Assembly: GCA_900554345.1 (NCBI GenBank)
Contig: USHH01000002.1
Coordinates: 1-31,636, forward strand
Length of the DNA stretch: 31,636 nucleotides
Direction: 5' to 3'
Origin: an uncultured Bacteroidales bacterium
GTDB lineage: Bacteria > Bacteroidota > Bacteroidia > Bacteroidales > Muribaculaceae
This document shows, in pieces, positions 23,650 through 30,723 of the stretch. The position numbers and the translations under genes were made by a program. Within the stretch, counting starts at the first letter, position 1; each line of letters begins with the position of its first letter. The notes beneath the pieces are model-generated. The model saw only the letters and a list, made by a program, of their open reading frames with translations. It did not search any database and was not told the DNA's origin.

Positions 23650-25296
23650 ATGCCGACAAAACCATTCCATTATCAGGAAATGTTTCCGCTTGGCCCCGAC
23701 ACTACAGAGTATCAGCTCATCACCAAGGATTATGTGAGAGTTGAGAACTGGAACGGCCACGAGATGCTCGTGGTCGACCCCGAGGCCCTCACACTCATCG
23801 CCAATGTGGCAAGCCACAACTGCTCGTTCATGCTCCGCCGCGAGCACAACGAGATGGTGGCTAAGATTCTTTCCGATCCAGAGGCTTCCGACAACGATAA
23901 ATATGTGGCCCTGACCATGCTCCGCAACGCCGAGGTAGCCGCCAAGGGTGTGCTCCCGTTCTGTCAGGACACCGGTACGTCGATCTGCGCCGGATACAAG
24001 GGCCAGCAGGTATGGACCGGCTGCGACGACGAGGAGAAGATCTCGCTCGGAGTCTACAAGACATACACCGAGAACAATCTGAGGTATTCGCAGAACGCCC
24101 CCCTCAATATGTACGACGAGGTCAACACCGGGTGCAACCTCCCCGCACAGATCGATATCCACGCGACAGAGGGCGATGAATACAAGTTCCTCTTCATCGC
24201 GAAGGGCGGCGGCTCGGCCAACAAGACATATCTTTATCAGGAGACAAAGGCCATCCTCAATCCCAAGACCCTCGTACCTTTCCTCGTGGAGAAGATGAAG
24301 ACCCTCGGCACCGCCGCATGCCCGCCCTATCATATCGCGTTCGTGATCGGCGGCACTTCGGCCGAGGCCAACCTCGCCGCCGTGAAGAAGGCTTCCGCCA
24401 AGTATTACGACAATCTCCCCACCAAGGGCAATGAATACGGCCACGCCTTCCGCGACGTGGAGCTGGAGAAGGAGCTTCTCGAGCAGGCCCACTGTCTCGG
24501 TCTCGGCGCCCAGTTCGGCGGCAAGTATTTCGCCCACGACATCCGTGTGGTCCGCATGCCGCGCCACGGCGCCTCGTGCCCCGTAGGCATGGGTGTGAGC
24601 TGCTCGGCCGACCGCAATGTCAAGGCCAAGATCAACCGCGACGGCCTCTGGATCGAGAAGCTCGACGAGTTCCCCGGCGAGCTCATCCCCGAGGAGCTCA
24701 GAAACCAGGGTGAGGGCGAGGTCGTGAAGATCGACCTAAACCGTCCGATGCCCGAGATCCTCGCCGAGCTCGACAAGTATCCCGTCTCGACACGTCTATC
24801 GCTCAACGGCACGATCATCGTGGGCCGCGACATCGCCCATGCCAAGATCAAGGAGCGTCTCGACGCAGGCGAGCCCATGCCGCAGTATCTCAAAGACCAT
24901 CCCATCTACTACGCCGGGCCGGCCAAGAAGCCCGAGGGCATGCCTTCCGGATCCTTCGGCCCGACTACAGCAGGACGTATGGATCCCTATGTCGACCAGT
25001 TCCAGGCTGCCGGAGGTTCAATGGTCATGATTGCCAAGGGCAACCGCTCGCAGCAGGTCACCGACGCCTGCAGGAAGCACGGCGGTTTCTATCTCGGCTC
25101 CATCGGTGGTCCCGCCGCTATCCTTGCCCAGAACTCCATCAAGAATGTGGAGCTTCTCGAGTATCCGGAGCTCGGCATGGAGGCCATATGGAAGATCGAG
25201 GTGGAGAATTTCCCCGCATTCATCCTCGTCGACAACAAGGGCAACGACTTCTTCAAGCAGATCAAGCCCCGCTGTCCGCTCGACACATGTAAGTAA
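23650..25296 (+). CDS. Class I fumarate hydratase ([4Fe-4S], FumA/FumB type)
   Basis: This enzyme interconverts fumarate and L-malate. In gut Bacteroidales it mainly runs toward fumarate for the succinate-forming fumarate reductase pathway. The 548-residue length equals that of E. coli FumA. The cluster-ligand cysteines fall at C105 (PFCQDTGTS), C224 (TAACPPYH) and C318 (GVSCSADR), the same numbers as in the E. coli enzyme as I recall it. Other conserved segments are NTGCNLPAQI, KGGGSANKT, IGGTSAEANL and SGSFGPTTAGRMD. The cluster makes it oxygen-sensitive, which suits a strict anaerobe. It is a single gene with its own promoter, and a strong inverted repeat follows it. Confidence 0.96.
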   Translation: MPTKPFHYQEMFPLGPDTTEYQLITKDYVRVENWNGHEMLVVDPEALTLIANVASHNCSFMLRREHNEMVAKILSDPEASDNDKYVALTMLRNAEVAAKGVLPFCQDTGTSICAGYKGQQVWTGCDDEEKISLGVYKTYTENNLRYSQNAPLNMYDEVNTGCNLPAQIDIHATEGDEYKFLFIAKGGGSANKTYLYQETKAILNPKTLVPFLVEKMKTLGTAACPPYHIAFVIGGTSAEANLAAVKKASAKYYDNLPTKGNEYGHAFRDVELEKELLEQAHCLGLGAQFGGKYFAHDIRVVRMPRHGASCPVGMGVSCSADRNVKAKINRDGLWIEKLDEFPGELIPEELRNQGEGEVVKIDLNRPMPEILAELDKYPVSTRLSLNGTIIVGRDIAHAKIKERLDAGEPMPQYLKDHPIYYAGPAKKPEGMPSGSFGPTTAGRMDPYVDQFQAAGGSMVMIAKGNRSQQVTDACRKHGGFYLGSIGGPAAILAQNSIKNVELLEYPELGMEAIWKIEVENFPAFILVDNKGNDFFKQIKPRCPLDTCK

Positions 25297-25306
25297 TTCC
25301 ATATTT

Positions 25307-25354
25307 TTTCAGGGCTGCGGAGGACGGTAGGATGCCGGCGCCGCAGCCCTGAAA
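25307..25354. terminator. 14-bp inverted repeat between fumarase and the glycoside hydrolase gene
   Basis: The arms at 25307-25320 (TTTCAGGGCTGCGG) and 25341-25354 are perfect complements with a 20-base loop. The stem starts 10 bases after the fumarase stop. No T-run follows on the plus strand; the T-run precedes the stem. It may therefore act as an mRNA 3' end or a weak terminator rather than a textbook one. Confidence 0.5.
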
Positions 25355-25374
25355 CTAACCTTAATCTTTATAAT

Positions 25375-28300
25375 ATGTTGCAGATTTTCAGATTGCTGCC
25401 CCTTGCAGCCGCCATGCTGATGCCGCTGGCTGCCCGGAGCGCCACAAAGACCGACGCCCCGGCCATCGTCAATGGCGAGGTCTGGCTCGACACCGACGGC
25501 AATCCCATCAATGCCCACGGCGCAGGCATGCTCTACCACAACGGCCGCTACTACCTCTACGGTGAGTATAAGAAAGGGGAGACCATCCTTCCCGACTGGG
25601 CCACATGGGAATGCTACCGCACCGACGTCACCGGCATCGGATGCTATTCAAGCCCCGATATGGTCAACTGGACTTTCGAGGGAATCGTGCTCCCCGCCGA
25701 GCCCGACGACTCCTCGAGCGACCTTAACCCCGCCAATGTGCTCGAGCGCCCTAAGGTGGTCTACAATCCCAAGACCGGCAAGTTCGTGATGTGGATGCAC
25801 GTAGACAGCGCCGACTACGGCAAGGCTGCCGCAGGCGTGGCCGTGGCCGACAAGCCTACGGGTCCGTTCAGGTATCTCGGCTCCTTCCGCCCCAACAACA
25901 GCATGAGCCGCGACCAGACGATCTTCGTCGACGATGACGGCAGGGCATATCAGTTCTCATCTTCCGAAAACAACCAGACTCTTCATATCAACGAGCTGAC
26001 CGACGACTATCTCCGTCCAACCGGTCGCTTCACCCGCAATTTCATAGGTGACGCACGCGAGGCTCCCGCCGTGTTCAAGCACGACGGAAAGTATTATATG
26101 CTCTCCAGCGGCTGCACCGGGTGGGATCCCAACCACGCCGAGATTGCAGTGGCCGACTCCATTATGGGACAGTGGACCACCATCGGTGACCCCTGCACAG
26201 GTCCTGACGCCGACAAGACTTTCTACGCCCAGAGCACCTACGTACAGCCCGTACACGGTAAGAAAGACCTCTACGTGGCCATGTTCGACAGATGGAACAA
26301 GCTCGATCTCGAGGACTCCCGTTATGTATGGCTCCCCATCGATTTCTCCGACGGTAAGGTCACCATTCCCTGGAAGGAGAAATGGAGCCCAGCCGACTAC
26401 GCCGACCAGCCCCGCTTCGAGGCCGGCGACGGCACTTTCCTGCTCAACGGCGAGCCTTTCGTGGTGAAGGCGGCCGAGCTCCACTATCCCCGCATTCCCA
26501 AGGAATACTGGGAGCAGCGCATTCAGCTCTGCAAGGCCCTCGGCATGAACACCATCTGCCTCTACACTTTCTGGAACGCCCATGAGCCCAAGGAGGGCGA
26601 GTTTGACTTCACAGGTCAGAACGACCTCCGTGAGTTTGTGAAGCTCTGCGAGAAAAACGGCATGAAGGTGATTCTCCGTCCCGGTCCGTACGTGTGCGCC
26701 GAGTGGGAGATGGGCGGTCTGCCATGGTGGCTCCTCAAGAACAAGGACGTGCGCCTGCGCGAGAACGACCCCTACTTCATGGAGCGCGTCGATAAGTTCC
26801 AGAAGGCCGTGGCCGAGCAGGTGGGCGACCTCACCATCGCCGACGGCGGCCCGATCATCATGGTGCAGGTAGAGAATGAGTATGGCTCCTATGGCACCGA
26901 CAAGCCTTACGTCTCCGCCATCCGCGACATGCTCCGCAAGAATTTCGGCGACAACGTCACCCTCTTCCAGTGCGACTGGTCGTCCAACTTCCTCAACAAC
27001 GGCCTCGACGACCTCATCTGGACGATGAACTTCGGCACCGGAGCCAACATCGACCAGCAGTTCGCCAAGCTCAGGGAGGTCCGTCCCGACAGCCCGCTGA
27101 TGTGCTCCGAGTTCTGGAGCGGATGGTTCGACAAGTGGGGGGCCAACCACGAGACGCGTCCTGCCGAGGACATGATAGCAGGTATCGACGAGATGCTCTC
27201 CAAGGGTATCTCCTTCAGCCTCTACATGACTCACGGAGGTACCAACTGGGGCCATTGGGCCGGCGCCAACTCTCCCGGTTTCGCTCCCGACGTAACTTCC
27301 TACGACTACGACGCCCCCATCTCCGAGTCTGGCCAGATCACTCCCAAATACAATCTCCTCCGCGAGACCCTCGCCAAGTATAACGACGGCAAGAAGCTTC
27401 CTCCGGTGCCCGCCACCATCAAGCCTGTTGCCGTCAAGGAGTTCCAGCTCACCGAGGTCGCTCCTCTCTTCGCCAATCTTCCCGAACCTAAGGAGGATAT
27501 GGAGCTGCGCACAATGGAGGAATACGACCAGGGCTTCGGCAGCATCATGTATCAGACCACCCTTCCGAAGCTCGACGAGCCCGCTCTGCTCACTGTCGAC
27601 GAGGCCCACGACTTCGCCCAGGTGTTTGTCAACGACAGGTATATCGGTAAGCTCGACCGCCGCAACGGCGAGAAGGAGCTCATCATCCCCTCCTGCCCCA
27701 AGGACTCGAAACTCAGCATCCTCGTGGAGGCTATGGGCCGCATCAATTTCGGCCGCGCCATCAAGGACTTCAAGGGCATCGTGGGCAAGGTGACGCTCAC
27801 CGAGCAGAAGGATGGCTTCAAATACGTCTGCGACCTCAAGGACTGGAAGGTTTATCAGCTTCCCGACGAGCTCGACTTCTATGAGTCGATGCAGTTCCAG
27901 CCCATGGCGTCGGTATCGGCAGACGACCAAGGACGCCTCCCGAGAGGTGTCTATCGCGGCACTTTCAATGTCTCCAAGCCTTCCGACACCTTCCTCGACT
28001 TTAGCTCATGGGGCAAAGGTCTTGTCTACGTCAACGGTCATCCTCTCGGCCGCATCTGGGAGATCGGCCCGCAGCAGACGCTCTACACTCCGGGTCCCTG
28101 GCTGAAGAAGGGTGAGAACGAGATCGTGGTGTTTGATATCGTCGGTCCCCGTGAGGCTATCGTTGAAGGTCTCCGTGAGCCGCTCCTCAACCAGCTTCTC
28201 GTGAAGAAGCCGTTGACCCACCGCGAGGAGGGTCAGGAGCTCGACCTCAGCGGCATGACGCCGGTGCTCGCCGGTGAGTTCGCACCCGGCAACGGCTGGC

Positions 28301-28692
28301 AGGAGCGCAAGCTCGACAAGCCCGTCCACGGCCGCTATCTGGCGTTTGAGGCTCTCGACGCCATCGACGGCAAGGATGTGGCCGCCATCGCCGAGTTCTA
28401 CGTGCTCGACGGCAACGGCCAGCGCCTCAGCCGCGAGCCATGGACTGTGGTCTATGCCGACAGCGAAGACATGAAGGGCGTCAACCGTAGCGCCGACAAG
28501 ATCTTCGACCTTCAGGAGTCGACCTACTGGAGCACAGTGCCCGGCACTCCCTATCCGCATGCCTTCGTCATCGACCTTGGCGGCGAGAAGACAGTGAGCG
28601 CAATCCAGTATCTTCCGAGAATGGAGAGCGACGTGCCCGGCGCCATCAAGCGCTTCAAGGTCTACGTCAGCGAGACTCCCTTTAAATATTGA
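25375..28692 (+). CDS. Secreted GH43 (subfamily 24-like) - GH35 fusion with C-terminal F5/8-type domain
   Basis: This 1105-residue exported enzyme has a signal peptide (1-22). Residues about 30-340 form a GH43 domain of the exo-beta-1,3-galactanase type: NAHGAGMLYHNGRYYLYGEYK (46-66, split here after GAGM) with E64, REAP with likely acid E229, and FYAQSTYV with Q286 where this subfamily uses Gln rather than the usual Asp base. Residues about 347-670 are a GH35 beta-galactosidase: LHYPRIPKEYW, VENEYGSYG (acid/base E502) and SEFWSGWFDKWG (nucleophile E579). Beta-sandwich domains follow, and a discoidin-like (F5/8 type C) module lies at about 985-1105. Both catalytic domains fit removal of galactose from beta-1,3-galactan, so arabinogalactan or related glycans are the likely target. 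No susC/susD pair is nearby. Confidence 0.88.
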   Translation: MLQIFRLLPLAAAMLMPLAARSATKTDAPAIVNGEVWLDTDGNPINAHGAGMLYHNGRYYLYGEYKKGETILPDWATWECYRTDVTGIGCYSSPDMVNWTFEGIVLPAEPDDSSSDLNPANVLERPKVVYNPKTGKFVMWMHVDSADYGKAAAGVAVADKPTGPFRYLGSFRPNNSMSRDQTIFVDDDGRAYQFSSSENNQTLHINELTDDYLRPTGRFTRNFIGDAREAPAVFKHDGKYYMLSSGCTGWDPNHAEIAVADSIMGQWTTIGDPCTGPDADKTFYAQSTYVQPVHGKKDLYVAMFDRWNKLDLEDSRYVWLPIDFSDGKVTIPWKEKWSPADYADQPRFEAGDGTFLLNGEPFVVKAAELHYPRIPKEYWEQRIQLCKALGMNTICLYTFWNAHEPKEGEFDFTGQNDLREFVKLCEKNGMKVILRPGPYVCAEWEMGGLPWWLLKNKDVRLRENDPYFMERVDKFQKAVAEQVGDLTIADGGPIIMVQVENEYGSYGTDKPYVSAIRDMLRKNFGDNVTLFQCDWSSNFLNNGLDDLIWTMNFGTGANIDQQFAKLREVRPDSPLMCSEFWSGWFDKWGANHETRPAEDMIAGIDEMLSKGISFSLYMTHGGTNWGHWAGANSPGFAPDVTSYDYDAPISESGQITPKYNLLRETLAKYNDGKKLPPVPATIKPVAVKEFQLTEVAPLFANLPEPKEDMELRTMEEYDQGFGSIMYQTTLPKLDEPALLTVDEAHDFAQVFVNDRYIGKLDRRNGEKELIIPSCPKDSKLSILVEAMGRINFGRAIKDFKGIVGKVTLTEQKDGFKYVCDLKDWKVYQLPDELDFYESMQFQPMASVSADDQGRLPRGVYRGTFNVSKPSDTFLDFSSWGKGLVYVNGHPLGRIWEIGPQQTLYTPGPWLKKGENEIVVFDIVGPREAIVEGLREPLLNQLLVKKPLTHREEGQELDLSGMTPVLAGEFAPGNGWQERKLDKPVHGRYLAFEALDAIDGKDVAAIAEFYVLDGNGQRLSREPWTVVYADSEDMKGVNRSADKIFDLQESTYWSTVPGTPYPHAFVIDLGGEKTVSAIQYLPRMESDVPGAIKRFKVYVSETPFKY

Positions 28693-28728
28693 TTAGCGAG
28701 GTGCCCGTTAAGGGCGCCGACAGAATAG

Positions 28729-28788
28729 GGGAGGCGGTTTCCAGTCCCCGGCCATCAGCGCCGGCCTGGAGACCGCCCCTCCTTTTTT
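28729..28788 (+). terminator. Intrinsic terminator after the GH43-GH35 gene
   Basis: A long GC-rich stem (left arm about 28729-28744, right arm about 28766-28782, with a small bulge and a wobble pair) closes over an inner CCGGC/GCCGG helix and is followed by TTTTTT at 28783-28788. This is a classical intrinsic terminator reading rightward, and it marks the end of the conserved block before the gene-poor region. Confidence 0.85.
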
Positions 28789-28854
28789 CTACCTGAACTT
28801 TCTTTTCATCTAATCCGCTTACCCGGCAGTCCGTGTGTGGAAAATACCACCGGC

Positions 28855-28899
28855 ATTCACCGCATTTATGCGGTGAATATTTTGCGGATTCTCCGCAAA
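28855..28899. repeat. Two adjacent palindromes (possible operators)
   Basis: ATTCACCGCAT at 28855-28865 and its exact complement at 28868-28878 flank two bases. TTTGCGGA (28881-28888) and TCCGCAAA (28892-28899) flank three bases. Both contain the CCGCA/TGCGG core, which recurs once more at 28911-28916. The second palindrome covers the -33 element of the promoter match at 28881-28911, a layout typical of regulator binding. Hairpins in RNA are also possible. Confidence 0.6.
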
Positions 28900-28911
28900 T
28901 CACTAAATTTG
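28881..28911 (+). promoter_or_regulatory. Promoter match with no intact gene downstream
   Basis: TTTG (28881-28884) and TAAATTTG (28904-28911) are 19 bases apart, both exact matches to the Bacteroidetes elements. Transcription would start near 28918 and run into the gene-free region. It could express a non-coding RNA through the duplicated element, or be left over from a lost gene. Confidence 0.5.
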
Positions 28912-29048
28912 CCGCATGAGAAGTACACGGATACATAGTATTTTTGCGACATCAACGACCTAATTTGCAAAGAGATGCCTCGCCCGGGCGGAGAAGGCGG
29001 CCGCAATGCCAACTACCTCCTCTGGCGTAGTGGTATCTCTGCTGACTA

Positions 29049-29170
29049 TTAACTGACGGGCTATCTCCCTGTTGGGGAAACCCTGTTTCTTAAGCTGCAT
29101 CGCCAATTAGAAAACTTGAGCCACTGGCAGTCTGTGGTAGCCGTCCTTACTCCGAATATGTAATCGGCGA
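29049..29170. repeat. Structured direct repeat, copy A
   Basis: This block is repeated in the same orientation at 29350-29485 with roughly 70-75% identity by eye. Shared landmarks are AACTG.CGGGC.ATCTCCC, TAAGC.GCATCGC, CCTTACTCCG, AATATGTA and ATCGGCGA. A small stem (TCTCCC, loop, GGGGA) and a second (CCAC/GTGG) are visible. It lies left of the CRISPR remnant. Confidence 0.65.
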
Positions 29171-29214
29171 TGCGTGTAATTATCAGTCCCAACCGTTCCG
29201 AGGTGGCAGCCGAG

Positions 29215-29311
29215 GTATCAATCCACGCCCCCGCGTATGATGCGATCTGGCCACTCTCAGAAAAGACAGATGGGCCGTGATTTCAATCCACGCGCCCACA
29301 CGGGGCGCGAT
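29215..29311 (-). CRISPR. Decayed two-repeat CRISPR array, type I-C-like repeat
   Basis: A 32-base repeat at 29280-29311 starts ATTTCAATCCACGCGCCC and ends GGGGCGCGAT. In reverse it ends GTGGATTGAAAT, the hallmark of I-C-type repeats, and its GCGCCC/GGGCGC arms can form the crRNA hairpin. A second copy at 29215-29246 matches at 22 of 32 positions, with its arms degraded. The spacer between them (29247-29279) is 33 bases, a normal I-C length. Read on the minus strand, the good repeat is upstream and the degenerate one downstream, as expected for a leader-to-tail order. No cas gene is in the window. One degenerate pair is weak evidence for a functional array, so this is called a remnant. Confidence 0.6.
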
Positions 29312-29349
29312 TGGCGGGTTTGTTATCGGCAGGGTGTGTCTCTTCTGTT

Positions 29350-29485
29350 TTAAACTGTCGGGCGATCTCCCGGCTGGAGATACTCTTTCTCTTAAGCCGC
29401 ATCGCATCGCCAATAAAAATCTAGAGCCGCTGGCCGCCCGTAGTGGCCGCCCTTACTCCGGAATATGTATTCCTGTTATCGGCGA
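29350..29485. repeat. Structured direct repeat, copy B
   Basis: This is the second copy of the element at 29049-29170, slightly longer because of two short insertions (near 29406 and 29470). Its stem ATCTCC/GGAGAT is perfect, where copy A has changed bases that still mostly pair. A second stem CCGCT/AGTGG is kept through a wobble pair. It lies on the side of the CRISPR remnant where a leader would be expected (minus-strand reading). Confidence 0.65.
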
Positions 29486-29527
29486 GGTTGATAGTTGGGT
29501 CGAATTAGGCTGCCCAGTACCAATCAG

Positions 29528-29552
29528 TTTTTTCCGATAGTGTCGGGAAAAA
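29528..29552. other. Inverted repeat downstream of the island hypothetical gene
   Basis: TTTTTTCCGA (29528-29537) and TCGGGAAAAA (29543-29552) pair with a single bulged base around a 5-base loop. It lies about 20 bases beyond the stop of the minus-strand gene at 29573. The T-run forms part of the stem, so termination could work in either direction but is not certain. Confidence 0.4.
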
Positions 29553-29572
29553 TCATACAGATTCCGGATTTG

Positions 29573-30652
29573 TTATACCTCTTCGACAGTCCAGCCGAAA
29601 GAGGTTTCGACATGCTTCTTGAAATCATCAAAGTTGTTGCCCCATTCATTGCTGACTGCGAAGCGCGTTCCATCAGCCGCGGTCAGTATTTCTTTGGGAT
29701 CAAGAAACCAACGGGCTGATTCTGTTTTATTAATCTCTTCACGATTATGGATATCTTCCAGGGTACGAACTACTCCATAACTGCCTTGAAGTGACCTTGG
29801 AAACATTTGCTCGATGTCTGAAAAAGAAGCATCCGGGAATTGCTGGATAAACAGACACACAGATTCATAGACTGCACGATTTTTCGATAATGGTTCCGAC
29901 CCATTGATTGAAAACAAGCTCCGCTTACCTTTGGATTTGGCCAGGGTCGTCCGTAAGTATGCCGAGCCTGCTTCATCGTCGCCATCCATGATGATTTCAA
30001 GTTCTATATCAAGCAGCTTAGCTACACCTTTGAGACAAGATATAGCACGATGATTTCCCATATTGACATATATCCACCAACCATCTACATTCTTTTGCCA
30101 TGTGCGTCGAGGTTCGGTAGGGCGTTGCTCTTTGCCTATCAGGGGGTACCCTTTGAACATCTCTCCTCGGAATTTGGATGCTCGTTCCAATCCCATGTAG
30201 CGCAGAGCTTCTATCATTGTGCGTCGTGCAGTGGTATGTTTAACAATCTTACCATCGGCAAATTTCACTGTGAAACCTATGCTAGAACTACGCTTACGTC
30301 CAGAGTCGGAATTATCGTCGTTTATTTCATCTTCATCGGCTTCGCTATCTTCAGTTTCTTCATCGTCAATACTTTTCACAGATTCAAAGATCTGGGAGAT
30401 GTCGACTTTGCATGAAGAAGCAACTCGTACCAATTTACCTTCTGAATATTCTGCTGCAAAAGTTATGTTGTCAAAGCTTGGCAGTTCGACTTCATCTGGG
30501 AGATGTCCTGTAAACATGTCAAGAGCATTCTCGAGCAACACCTTTTCAGCCCCCTTGATCTCGTTTAATAATTCCGAGGGCACTTCTCTATTGTATTTCA
30601 GAAAGATTTCCCTCTCTGCATAAAGACTTTTAAGATTGTTCATGGCGTTCAT
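29573..30652 (-). CDS. Hypothetical island protein with restriction-associated-type domains
   Basis: This protein has 359 residues from the ATG at 30652 (MNAMNNLKSL); an ATG at 30643 is also possible. A frame extending to 30694 uses TTG and would start inside the promoter -7 box. The N-terminus is charged and helical. A low-complexity acidic stretch (DDEETEDSEADEDEINDD) separates it from a middle module, GFTVKFADGKIVKHTTARRT, then IEALRYMGLE, and WWIYVNMGNHRAISCLKGVAKLL. The C-terminus (ADGTRFAVSNEWG, then DFKKHVETSFGW) resembles small modules that I associate with restriction and defence genes, without a firm family name. No signal peptide is present. Its base composition is clearly AT-richer than that of the genes to the left. 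It is divergent from the recombinase. Confidence 0.65.
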   Translation of the reverse strand: MNAMNNLKSLYAEREIFLKYNREVPSELLNEIKGAEKVLLENALDMFTGHLPDEVELPSFDNITFAAEYSEGKLVRVASSCKVDISQIFESVKSIDDEETEDSEADEDEINDDNSDSGRKRSSSIGFTVKFADGKIVKHTTARRTMIEALRYMGLERASKFRGEMFKGYPLIGKEQRPTEPRRTWQKNVDGWWIYVNMGNHRAISCLKGVAKLLDIELEIIMDGDDEAGSAYLRTTLAKSKGKRSLFSINGSEPLSKNRAVYESVCLFIQQFPDASFSDIEQMFPRSLQGSYGVVRTLEDIHNREEINKTESARWFLDPKEILTAADGTRFAVSNEWGNNFDDFKKHVETSFGWTVEEV

Positions 30653-30691
30653 TAAATATAATGATTGATTCAAGGATGTTGAATTCAGCAA

Positions 30692-30723
30692 CAAAGATAA
30701 ACTAAAAATTTATAATATGCAAT
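30692..30723 (-). promoter_or_regulatory. Promoter for the island hypothetical gene
   Basis: On the minus strand ATTG (30720-30723) and TATCTTTG (30692-30699, full TAnnTTTG match) are 20 bases apart. Transcription would begin near 30685 and leave a leader of about 33 bases to the ATG at 30652. The -33 element overlaps the recombinase start codon at 30722, so expression of the two genes may interfere. Confidence 0.55.

Larger units (their letters stand above)
28789..29572. other. 784-base region without a convincing gene
   Basis: No reading frame here has family resemblance. Short frames on both strands read through CRISPR-like repeats or palindromes and look spurious. A 15-codon frame (28916-28963) sits right after a promoter match and could be the start of a gene cut off by rearrangement. 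The region contains two palindromes, a promoter match, a duplicated structured element and a two-repeat CRISPR remnant, listed separately. It marks the junction between the GC-rich conserved segment and the AT-richer island to the right. Confidence 0.6.

Noticed and set aside
25957..27930. 657-codon open frame on the minus strand
   Set aside because: It lies entirely opposite the GH43-GH35 gene, whose motifs are unmistakable. Long antisense frames are common in GC-rich genes, and this one has a repetitive, Val/Leu/Glu-rich shadow composition.
28682..28936. 84-codon minus-strand frame after the GH43-GH35 gene
   Set aside because: It crosses the terminator, both palindromes and the promoter match, has no recognisable domain, and its end overlaps the stop region of the opposite gene.
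28939..28946. TATTTTTG, another -7-like match on the plus strand
   Set aside because: No TTTG lies 19-20 bases upstream; the nearest is 27 bases away.
29183..29413. 76-codon minus-strand frame containing APRVGAWIEI and HTRGRGLIPR
   Set aside because: These residues are the usual false translations of type I-C CRISPR repeats. The frame spans both repeats and part of repeat copy B and has no family resemblance.
29277..29540. 87-codon plus-strand frame starting MISIHAPTRGAIGG
   Set aside because: It begins inside the CRISPR-like repeat and reads through the duplicated element; ISIHAPTRGAI is another typical repeat translation.
30653..30694. Upstream extension of the island hypothetical gene from a TTG at 30694
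   Set aside because: The TTG lies inside the predicted promoter -7 box, so it would not be transcribed, and the added residues are not conserved-looking.
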